Assembly: GCF_037179485.1 (NCBI RefSeq)
Contig: NW_027041050.1
Location: 300,001 to 364,000 of the forward strand
Direction of reading: 5' to 3'
From: Ochlerotatus camptorhynchus
Taxonomy: Eukaryota; Arthropoda; Insecta; Diptera; Culicidae
Length of the DNA stretch: 64,000 nt
This document shows positions 56,038 to 64,000 of this stretch, piece by piece. Position 1 is the stretch's first letter; every line of letters starts with the position of its first letter. Both the position numbers and the translations under genes were made by a program. Under the pieces are notes generated by a model. The model saw only the letters and a list, made by a program, of their open reading frames with translations. It was not told the origin of the DNA and made no database searches.

Positions 56038-56778
56038 TAATGTAAACAGGGCGTCAGCATTTACCAGTATGAGATTTCAGGAACAACTGAAATGCTTGGT
56101 TGGTTGAGCTGGTTAAGCTAGTGAGCTAGCCAAAGTATAAACAGCCCATCAGCTTCCATTTTTGTTTACTTTTACCAGCGTTGACAAATACCTTCCTACA
56201 TTATAAAATAGGAAAGTTATCATTAATTTTCCAGTTGCTGGTGTATTGGAATAATTTTTTAGGGAGAGGGAAATTTTTCCCGTGATTTCTTCTATGCTTA
56301 TAAAGATTATTAGAGCAACAGTTTTGAATGCAAAACATATTGGATGCGAGTTTGGATGTGTGATTGTTTTCTCAAGTGTTTCTGTTGCGTAATGATTGAG
56401 AAACGGAGCAATCACATAAAAATGAGAATCTCGCAATCGCAATATAATGATGATTACATCGAGGATGATATCATCCTCTACCCAACGTCTTTCTGGCATC
56501 TGTTATGCTGGCACCAGTCAGCTATTGAGCCCTGGTGGTGAAGTTGGCTGAGGACTCCTAACAGTTTCATTATGCACTCACCAGATGGCACTGCAATCAC
56601 ATAAGGGTCGTGTATCCATTGTTATATTCGAGGAATTTATTAGTGGGATATCTTGTTAATTAGATATCTTTGCCAGACATACAACAGAGATAGACAATGA
56701 TAGTCAAATCCATCAGATAGTTCAAAGGGCCGGAGATTCTGGCCAACTGCAGGGAATTCCAGTCACAAAAATATTATA
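56038..56778. other. No gene seen
   Basis: A minus-strand 116-residue frame (56,149-56,499) is unrecognised and overlaps a plus-strand frame. Nothing else supported. Confidence 0.35.
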
Positions 56779-56950
56779 GGGGAAATGGATGTAATTTCGG
56801 CCTAAAGGCCCCTAAATTTTCAATAGCGACCAAAAATATCCATTAGTACCGTCCCAATGACGCGTTCAACTAGATAAAATTAATAAATAGCAGATTTTTA
56901 GCGATGGGCCCAATATTATATCCATAGGCCAACATTAGAGCCATTTCTTC
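56779..56950. mobile_element. 172-bp TA-flanked MITE
   Basis: The left end ggggaaatggatgtaattt and the complement of aacattagagccatttcttc form imperfect inverted ends, with ggccta/taggcc just inside. TA flanks at 56,777-56,778 and 56,951-56,952. A second, right-truncated copy is at 38,236. Confidence 0.72.
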
Positions 56951-56952
56951 TA

Positions 56953-58464
56953 CTTACCAAACTTGGAATTAAGAGGCGTGTTTTACTGTCAGTCGTTGAA
57001 TAAGATTTTAATTATAATTTTATCTGACCATCACTATAAACCATTATTCAGCCTAAGTTTGACGTGATTAAATTTAATGATCACACCTGATGAAATACAT
57101 ATTCTTTAGTGGCCCACTAGGTATGGTTGACACCGATAAATCTGTGGATGCCTGTTCGAGCCACGATGTGCAGAAGTAGTTTTTTGTCTTAATATGGTAG
57201 TGGTAGATAGAAGTTCTTTGAAAAAAATGGAAATGCAATAATGGATTCCTAATGCAATTTTTTATAAATGAAATCATTTAGGCTGCACAAGGGCTGAAAT
57301 AGACTGTTATTTAACGCTTTAATAAACTATACTCTTAAGCTATTGTTAATCATTTAGCTGGTTAAAAGTACCAAAATCCGATGTTTAAAAGCTGAGTGAT
57401 GGTTTGCTGGGTTAAAGTACAACAGTTATTCATACTAAAGCTGAATTGAATTGTTAAAAGGACATTTGTTAAGCATTAAATTGATACCTCGGATGTATGT
57501 TCGCGGTATAAACGGCCTTCTCAGTCTTGGAGTGAAATGGAATAATCTACCTTTTATTCATCCTACTCTTTCCGGGAATTGCAGTTTACTGTTCCTGTAA
57601 GTCTTTCAAAAATCGTTAGTCTTGGTATAATTGTAGTATCAGATTTTTATCTGCAGGAATTAACGGTTGAGCATTCGACCCATGATCCTCTTTAATTTTA
57701 ATCGACCATTTGTCCATTCGACCTTTTGTCTTCTGACTGTTTGTTGATTACTCACAGCCCCCCGCAGTACATGTACATTTTTAAAGTGAATGATTCAATG
57801 TGCATACGCAAACGTTCTGAGTGGCGCTGCTTTGAGTGAATTGAAGAAAGACTAAATAAACTCTCACTTTCAGTTGTGAATGGCAGCTATGGATCATTTT
57901 GTTTTCCTCTGTTCGGTACATATATCCACTGCGACCAGTTGTTTGATCTGTCATGGTATCATCTTTGAACAAGTTTGGACTAGGGTTCTTATGGTCAAAT
58001 ATCAGTGTCATCGCTTGTTTTTGTCGCTAAGAAGACCTTTTTATAGTTGAGACGGTATTTGGAGCGATGCCAGAATGAAGATTTCAATTTCAATTACAAT
58101 TAATGAGAGGGCTCATCTTTTGAAAAGTCCCAGAACGCTTCGAAGCTTCGAATGATGCGATATATTACAAATGAATGAGGCTTCTTGTGAGAAGAGCAAG
58201 TATGTATGATTTACCTGTATCGAAAACGAATACCTACCTGCACCGTCTTTCATTTTGCTTCTCCGATCACGTTCAAGAAATTACAGATGTAAACAAACAG
58301 ACGAGGAGGCACGATTTGGCTTTATGTAAAATGCAGTTTAGCAGCGCTTGCTACCAACCGATGATTAAAAATCGATTATTTCAGCGGTCAACGTTAAAAA
58401 AATCCCTCCGAATCATTCTGGGTGTTGAAGCCATTCTCTTAAATGGTGTTAAAAGGGTTTATTC
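56953..58464. other. No gene recognised
   Basis: Frames at 57,781-58,011 (minus) and 58,175-58,525 (plus, 116 residues) have no identifiable domain. The latter runs into the following MITE. Confidence 0.35.
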
Positions 58465-58690
58465 AACCTACAGTAGTCCTGCCATATATGCGGTGGGTGG
58501 TACCGTCCGCCCACCGGTTTCTTGACTGTCCTTCATCCAATTACGCTGATTTTTCGAATGTGATTAGTGTCAACCATACACTTGTTATCTACAGAAAATC
58601 AGCTCAATTGGTTGAAGTACAGCCGAAATAAAAAATAGCGGTAGGAGGACGGTGCCTCCCACCGCTTATATGGAGAGGTTACTGTAGGTT
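58465..58690. mobile_element. 226-bp MITE with ~50-bp imperfect TIRs
   Basis: aacctacagtagtcctgcca, then atgcggtggg and accgtcc, is mirrored at the right by ggacggtgcctcccaccgct and ggttactgtaggtt. Several mismatches in the arms. No clear target duplication. Confidence 0.72.
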
Positions 58691-59483
58691 AATTGCTTTT
58701 GTAAAAGGTGACTTCACATGTTGATTTCCTGTGAAATTAAACTCATTCACAAAAACAACCATAAGTACTCACTATCTTTCAGTGTCACAGGATGTGCATG
58801 GAAACTCCCAAAGTTCTAACCCATAAATTGAAAACACTGTCCTGAATTTCAAAACATACGACCACAAGGCATACAATTTTGATCCATGACCACAATTTGA
58901 ATTCAATTAGTTGCAAACCGTTCCAATTTCCATTAAGCATCAGTTGAATGCGGTACAGAATTGACATACCACGAGGAGTATGGCTCTCTGCAGAGGCATT
59001 CTATTTACGGCTTTTAGTTTAAAATTTTGGCACACCACGGAACGCGGCACTGGTGCTGTTTTTTTTCCCAAGCCGTTTATTGCAGAATAATTTTCACGGG
59101 ACGAATAGGAGAAACATGTGACACTGGCTTCACGCCAGGTGTTTGGTGGTCAAGCGATTTTCGCATTTTTTTAGAGCGAAGAATGAAATGGAAGCTAAAC
59201 TCCACCATCGGACATCCGGTGAAGGTGTAAATTGTTCAATAATTAACAACGAGGAAGCGCTCCCATGAGATACACACAGTATGAGCAGCATGAAAGGTCT
59301 GTTGGTTATGTGGAAAATTGCTTTTAGATGGACCAGACGATGGAAAAATTTGGGATTATTTTTTTTTTTTTTTTTTTTCAATGCAAAAAGAAGCTGACTC
59401 TAAAGACTATAGAATTGCGACTTAAGTCAGCAAATCAAGAGAATAATTTAAAAAAAAATATAATTTAAAGAGTGTACAATTTG
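58691..59483. other. No gene seen
   Basis: A T-run at ~59,359-59,378 is the most visible feature. Frames here are short and unrecognised. Confidence 0.35.
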
Positions 59484-59674
59484 GAAGGCTCAATCCCGTT
59501 AGTTTTACGAAGCCGATAATTCATTGTTCAATGTGTAGTAGGAGTTGGGCCGAATACTCGAGGCTTTCCCGAGGTTAGAGGGGTACATTGTCGAAGGATA
59601 GAATCATGGGAGAAGTGGGTGGGGTCGTTGTTCGATCGGCTATGGTGACTAGTGGGCGACGATGAGACTCATCG
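59484..59674 (-). mobile_element. LINE 3'-end fragment, reverse orientation
   Basis: The complement carries ctcatcgtcgcccactagtc, ctaacctcgggaaagcctcg, ggcccaactcctacta and gggattgagccttccaaa, matching the LINE tail at 2373-2690. A clean poly(A) and target duplication are not evident here. Confidence 0.7.
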
Positions 59675-59863
59675 ATAAAATAGTGGACGTAATTAATGAA
59701 GCAAAACGAAACGAGAATGAAAAATTATTTAATCAAATCCACATCAACTTTGAAAATTTCCACAATTGAACATCTTGAGGCAATCTAAATTTACCAAAAG
59801 TTGCTATCCAAGAATCTCATTTCTGATCTTCAACAATTCGTTAAAATTTCTCTTATAAGCGTA

Positions 59864-60175
59864 TTACATTAAACTAAGTAAATTTGCGATCTCCGGGGTC
59901 AACATATAGTTGGTGGTTAAACATTTACTGTACCTAGCAAGTATTTCAGGTAAAGTCAAAACATTTGCTTGAATATTATACATGCATAATGGTAGAAGGT
60001 ACCTAGTCTTAAAACCTAAAAGGTACCTATGGTTTATATCATATTCATACCTAAGATACTTTTCAACGATATAAAAAGGGCTAATTCTGCCAATAAAAGT
60101 ATCAGTCTCAATTTGTCTCCGGTCTTGTATTGTCGTTGTGTAGTCTTCTGTGTTGTCTGTATTTTCTATTAAAAT
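59864..60175 (-). pseudogene. Unrecognised coding-like segment, 103 codons, no ATG start
   Basis: A continuous minus-strand frame between a TAA and a TAA has balanced, protein-like composition despite AT-rich DNA. The N-terminal third is acidic and polar. Then come an aromatic region (I-S-P-F-Y-I-V-E-K-Y-L) and a run including Y-L-L-P-L-C-M-Y-N-I-Q and L-P-E-I-L-A-R-Y-S-K. There is no upstream ATG. It begins just after a LINE scrap (60,188-60,362), so its 5' part may have been removed. I do not recognise the family. It could be the end of a transposon protein or an exon. Confidence 0.35.
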
Positions 60176-60187
60176 TTAGAGACCGAG

Positions 60188-60362
60188 ATCGAGCATTCCA
60201 ATTTAAAATATTTAATGATTTGAAGTCCATTACTGAATTTAAAAATCATGACGATATTGTTTGCAAATTTTACTCCGCTTTGAATAGTACTAAACATGGA
60301 GTCAATCATGTGGATTAATGATTTCTGTAAAAATTCCATTTGAGGAGCAGTAATGCTACCTA
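60188..60362 (-). pseudogene. Jockey LINE scrap: end of ORF1 and start of ORF2
   Basis: The complement matches 27,035-27,215: G-S-I-T-A-x-x-x-E-F-L-Q-K-S, V-K-F-A-N, then the overlapping ORF1 stop and ORF2 ATG, with L-N-I-L-N-W-N-A-R-S. It breaks off at both sides. It is fused directly to the pseudogene upstream, whose frame ends in it. Confidence 0.82.
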
Positions 60363-61487
60363 AATTTCAAAATATGAGAGACCTGGACAACGTTCGCATT
60401 CGCGGAGATAACAATGTTTAGTTCTGGATGATGAACTGCATAATATTTCTTCAAAATAATGGTTGAAATCTTTTTCGAATGAATATTTTCTAGGATAATG
60501 AAACATTAAATTGATATTTTCATGGATGGTACAAACACAAATATTGTGAGAACCTGAACTACCAAGTAATTTGCAATGCTTTGGTTTTAGTGCTGCAGAT
60601 GAACTAAATCCAATGCTATTTTTACTAACTTCTTGAAATTTAATAAAAGCTTCTCGCAATGTACAAACTAAAAGTCGCTTTTGAATAAGAATCTTTTTAC
60701 CTTCCTTCTTCACTGAAACGTAATCGTTTAGTCCTTATCTTCTGCTTATCTGGTCGCTTTCAAAGAACTGCAATACCTCGTTTTTAATTTCGGGATCCAA
60801 ACCGTGTCCTAACCTTTCGTTGAGGGTGGCCAATACTTGTTTCAAACTCGTCCATTACCGTTTGCGTTGACCAAGATTTCGGAAAAATCGTCAGAATCCT
60901 TATTCGATGAACCTGGATCAGCAAATCTCTCCTTCAGTTGTCCGATCATCTCATTGTGTTCCGCAGCTTTCAATTTTAGTTGCTCCAGGTCATCTTCTTC
61001 AGCTTGAAAACCGAAGATGCGTTTCTTAATGCCATTGGTAATGTCCATATACTTCCTCCGGGGATATTTAACATTCTGGAATTTTTTTTGTCGATATTGG
61101 CGATACGTTGATACCAGCTATGTCCTTGTTGAATAGCTCAATATTATGCGTCCTGGAAAATTGTTGCTCTCCACTATCCTGAGATGATGCTGTTGTTATT
61201 GACGTAGTTGATGGTATTTCTTCGAGGCCATGTCGAGATGTAGATGGCTGCGGCTCCGCGATGTCCATGACTGACGGTTGCACTTCTAGTTCCAGATTTT
61301 CAGCACATGGTTCGATTCTATTTAAATTCAAGCGACACGTATCACAGTATGATAGAGATGTATCCAAATTAAATTTCCACTCTAGGAACTTATGTTTTTC
61401 AATCAAATTTTCGGATAATTTACGAAGCTTTGACGAACACCGTTTATTAGGAAACGACTTGCAACACTCGACCTTCTTGAATTCCAT
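60363..61487 (-). pseudogene. Multicopy arthropod protein family, frameshifted and truncated
   Basis: The first ATG is at 61,487 (an upstream GTG is not a credible eukaryotic start). The N-terminal part has cysteines (C-C-K-S-F-P-N-K-R-C; C-D-T-C). The frame changes at an A8 run near 61,085, again near 60,870-60,840, and meets a stop near 60,735. Recognisable pieces: P-K-S-W-S (off-frame, ~60,880), the K-K-x-x-K-K-I-L-I-Q-K-R-L-L-V-C stretch, L-K-P-K-H-C-K-L-L-G-S-S-G-S-H-N, C-V-C-T-I-H-E-N, and C-E-R-C-P-G-L. I associate this pattern with a repetitive, function-unknown family in insects and cnidarians (recall, not searched). The C-terminal part is replaced by a LINE scrap. Confidence 0.6.
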
Positions 61488-61555
61488 ATTCAAATTATAC
61501 TTGTTCACTCAAAAATATTTTTTTATTGATGTCTGTTTTCAAAAGGATGGTCATG

Positions 61556-61563
61556 CTTATATA
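61556..61563 (-). promoter_or_regulatory. TATA-like box upstream of the pseudogene
   Basis: The minus strand reads gtatataagcatg, about 70 bases before the ATG at 61,487, with an a(t)caat initiator-like motif about 30 bases on. Plausible as a relic of the pseudogene's promoter. Not proven. Confidence 0.3.
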
Positions 61564-61771
61564 CAAACGTAGGTACCATTTGGATATTCAGGTATAAATA
61601 TTGTTTTGGTATTGAAGCTACTCTAACAGAGAAGCTCTATTTTTCACGAAAAATACCGTGGAAGACATTATAATGTACCTAAAATAATAGGTGCATCAAG
61701 AATAACAACTTAAATCGGATGAAACTACGCTTGATAATGAAAATAAGTGCAACTTAACTTATGTTGGTTTC
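61564..61771. other. Spacer before the mariner element
   Basis: AT-rich. No structure recognised. Confidence 0.3.
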
Positions 61772-61773
61772 TA

Positions 61774-63069
61774 AAAAGTGTCCACGATGAAATTGCCACA
61801 CTATGAAATTGCTCTAACTTTTTAACCATTGGGTAGAATTTAATGAAAATTTGGGTGGATTTAGTTCATAGTGCATTATTTACATCCGGCAAGTTTTAAA
61901 GTCCTGTGATCAAAACTCGCGGAAATGGAGTCGAAAGAACAGCTCGTGCGTGATAAAATCTTGCGCATTCATCACGAGAACAAGGATCTCTCGCATCGTT
62001 CCATCGCTAAAACGTTGGGAATCGCGAATTCCACGGTGTCGCGAGTGATTAAGCGGTTCGAGGAACGGTTGACCACCGATCGGAAGCCCAGAAGTGAAGG
62101 AAAAAGTATTCCGTACAACACCAAAAATCACAACCGCGTAGTTGGGGCCTTCAACCGAAATCCGAACGCCTCCGTTAGGGATGTGCCTAAGAAGCTGCAC
62201 CTAAGCCGAAGTTTTGTCCAGAAGGCCAAAACTAAGGCTGGGCTTCGAACGTTCAAGGTACAAAAGGCCCCTAATCACGACGAGAAGCAGAACAAGTCCG
62301 CCAAAACCCGTGCCAGGAAGTTGTACCTCAACATGCTGACGAAAGTTGAATGCTGCATCATGGACGACGAAACATATGTGAAGGCCGACTTCAAACAGAT
62401 CCCCGGCAACCTGTTTTTCACGGCCAAGGATAAGTTCAGCGTTCCGGAGCATGTCCGCACTCAGAAGATGTCCAAATTTGCGAAGAAATTCCTGGTTTGG
62501 CAAGCCATCTGCATGTGCGGGAAGCGGAGTGCACCTTTCGTGACCCAGGACACGATGAACGGACAGGTGTACATAAAAGAGTGCCTCCAGAAGCGGCTGC
62601 TTCCTCTCCTGAAGGCCCACAACGTCCCAACAATCTTCTGGCCAGATTTGGTCTCATGCCACTACTCCAAGGACGTGCTGAAGTGGTATGCGGACAATAA
62701 GGTCAATTTCGTGCCGAAAATGTTCAACCCTCCCAACACTCCGGAGCTCCGCCCCATCGAGAAGTACTGGGCGATTATGAAGCAGCACCTTCTTAAACGA
62801 CCTAAAGTAGTGAAGACAGTCGAGGAACTGGAGAAAGTATGGGTTTACATGCAAAAAACGGTTGATTCACAGGTTGTGCATAATCTTATGGCCGGGGTTA
62901 AGGCCAAGGTGCGGGCATTTGCGTATGGACTGTAAATAAAATACGAGTAAAATGGTAAAATGAAGTTTAATAGTTATTTCTCAATCCCTGAAAATTTTAT
63001 GGCAATCGGATGAAAACTCGAATTTTGCGAATCAATTTTGTGTGTGGCAATTTCATCGTGGACACCCTT
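61774..63069 (+). mobile_element. Apparently intact DD37E mariner element with TIRs and TA TSD
   Basis: The terminal repeats are 28 bp. Left aaaagtgtccacgatgaaat continues to tgccacac (61,774-61,801). Right is the complement at 63,042-63,069 with two mismatches near the tip. TA occurs at 61,772-61,773 and 63,070-63,071. The 1296-bp length and single intronless ORF fit a complete autonomous Tc1/mariner element of the DD37E group known from mosquitoes. Confidence 0.93.
61925..62935 (+). CDS. DD37E mariner transposase, 336 aa, intact
   Basis: Cut-and-paste transposase that binds its own TIRs and inserts at TA; it would act in the nucleus. It starts at ATG 61,925 (context gaaatgg) and runs uninterrupted to TAA at 62,935. 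Residues ~1-50 and ~55-110 read as two helix-turn-helix domains (S-H-R-S-I-A-K-T-L-G-I-A-N-S-T-V-S-R in the first). Catalytic residues: D148 in I-M-D-D-E-T-Y, D241 in F-W-P-D-L, and E279 in R-P-I-E-K-Y-W. D241 and E279 have 37 residues between them, hence DD37E. The length is typical of the group. Codon use is GC-richer than the surroundings, consistent with recent arrival. The opposite strand is also open for long stretches, but that is a shadow. Confidence 0.95.
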   Translation: MESKEQLVRDKILRIHHENKDLSHRSIAKTLGIANSTVSRVIKRFEERLTTDRKPRSEGKSIPYNTKNHNRVVGAFNRNPNASVRDVPKKLHLSRSFVQKAKTKAGLRTFKVQKAPNHDEKQNKSAKTRARKLYLNMLTKVECCIMDDETYVKADFKQIPGNLFFTAKDKFSVPEHVRTQKMSKFAKKFLVWQAICMCGKRSAPFVTQDTMNGQVYIKECLQKRLLPLLKAHNVPTIFWPDLVSCHYSKDVLKWYADNKVNFVPKMFNPPNTPELRPIEKYWAIMKQHLLKRPKVVKTVEELEKVWVYMQKTVDSQVVHNLMAGVKAKVRAFAYGL

Positions 63070-63071
63070 TA

Positions 63072-63960
63072 TATTTAAAATAATAATGTTTTCATTTCCC
63101 CTGTTAATTCTAGACGGGTTGTCTGATCGTTCAATCGTCAAAAGACAAATTGAAGGTAAATATATGCGTATCTTGTTAAACTTATCAATGCTGATGGAGT
63201 ATCACGATTAACTTATGAAAATGGCTTAAAAAATTGATTTTGATGACAGTAAATTTGAAATATCTCGAAAACGGTTATATTTAGGAAGTTTATTGATATG
63301 GGCACTATCGTTTGAAATGATTTTTATAATCGTATACTAGCATCAAACTGAACATTTTTCCGTAAATAATGAAATTTTCAAAACTGCCTCAAAAGTTGCT
63401 CTTAGGAAAACTTTTTTATTAAAAGTTTGTCCATCCTAGAGTTGTTTTCAAAACTTTTGCTTTCCATTCAAGTTTTTATAAAAAAAAAATACAAAAAAAA
63501 TCAAAAATACATTTTTTTTGTTATTTCAATTTTGAGGTTTATTTTTATTTTTTTTTTTGTAAAAAAACGATTAAAAAAATCCGTGTTTTTTTTTTATAAA
63601 GCCTGATTAGTTTCCTACAACTCCTTCCGAGTAAATTTTTTTCTACAACCAACTGTTTTCGAACTATTTTTTTTTAAGTATGTGTGCAAAAACACATAGG
63701 CCCTTTTCAAAAATTACCCTTGAGTCAAAAGGGTCTCCTCTCCTGCGGAAAATACTTGGTCTATCATACTGAAAATGTGGGCAAAGTATCATCCAAATCG
63801 AAGATGGTCGAGCACGATTTCAGGTTTTTTCAGCTCATTCTGGATGGAATCCGTCAAAGATAAATAAATGAAATACCCATGCGTTTTTATTTGCATCTTA
63901 CATTTATTACTTTCAATCGTCTAATAATAATAATATGTACATAAACCTTTTCGTTTTTTT
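63072..63960. other. No gene seen; T/A-rich DNA
   Basis: Long homopolymer-rich tracts (63,420-63,690) dominate. The last part, about 63,690-63,900, is more complex but has no ORF or inverted ends that I can define. Confidence 0.35.
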
Positions 63961-63975
63961 TTTTCCTTTGGTTTG

Positions 63976-64000
63976 TTTTTTCCGTCGATCTTGTTTTCCG
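63976..64000 (-). mobile_element. tRNA-derived SINE, 3' end only (cut by window edge)
   Basis: The sequence ttttttccgtcgatcttg and onward is the complement of the SINE 3' end, as at 20,811 and 33,100, preceded by T-rich DNA corresponding to the A-rich tail. The head lies beyond the window. Confidence 0.7.

Noticed and set aside
62201..62854. Several long minus-strand frames opposite the transposase
   Set aside because: Shadow frames of a GC-richer coding region. The plus frame has the catalytic motifs and full family length.
1..64000. CRISPR array, rRNA genes, bacterial operons or integrated viral genes
   Set aside because: No regularly spaced identical repeats with unique spacers, no rRNA-like conserved blocks, no operon structure, and no frame I could assign to a viral protein.

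Overview
The window looks like nuclear, AT-rich DNA from a culicine mosquito, most likely Aedes. The reasons are a Feilai-type tRNA-derived SINE with target-site duplications (TSDs), DD37E mariner elements of the kind known from mosquitoes, Jockey-clade LINEs, and a very high density of small inverted-repeat elements (MITEs). Species assignment is inference. I see no bacterial gene organisation, rRNA, CRISPR array or complete conserved host gene. The sequence reads as intergenic or large-intron DNA built from layers of transposon insertions.

Layout. 0-9 kb: a foldback MITE (0.94 kb), a LINE 3' fragment with a 13-bp TSD (2.3 kb), a short MITE (3.45 kb), a dispersed repeat (3.57 kb), an unrecognised 162-aa ORF (5.3 kb, minus), a dead LINE with an RNase H remnant (6.1-6.9 kb, minus) and a three-unit tandem repeat carrying a MITE in two units (7.4-8.3 kb). 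9-25 kb: a 390-bp foldback (13.8 kb), the second copy of the 3.57 kb repeat split by a LINE tail, the Feilai SINE (16.45 kb), two back-to-back MITEs that share one TA (18.8-19.2 kb) and a 2.25 kb element carrying a SINE and coding remnants (19.9-22.1 kb). 25-33 kb: a rotten Jockey LINE, an ATG-free TATA-driven putative first exon (29.0-28.74 kb, minus), a hAT-like MITE with 8-bp TSD, a dead DD37E mariner and two SINEs. 33-49.5 kb: foldbacks, including one with ~285-bp near-perfect arms inside a satellite array, a 50-bp-arm hairpin (41.5 kb), degenerate tandem arrays (43.3-44.7 kb) and the second copy of the 2.25 kb element, which has no SINE. 49.9-54.1 kb: a Jockey-clade LINE (minus) with 8-bp TSD, two internal deletions and a 735-bp MITE in ORF1. 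55-64 kb: more MITEs, a broken multicopy-family pseudogene fused to a LINE scrap, an unnamed coding-like segment and an apparently intact DD37E mariner (61,774-63,069).

How the pieces relate. The only gene that looks able to make a functional protein is the DD37E transposase. Its terminal inverted repeats (TIRs) and TA target duplication are preserved, so it is the best candidate for a recently or currently mobile element. The other TE proteins carry stops, frameshifts, deletions or lost catalytic residues. The nested insertions give a relative chronology: a MITE in LINE ORF1, a SINE in the 2.25 kb element, a LINE tail in a repeat, a foldback in a satellite and a MITE in a tandem array. The one possible host gene element is the TATA box, ATG-free exon and splice donor near 29.0-28.7 kb on the minus strand, whose coding exons are not visible here.
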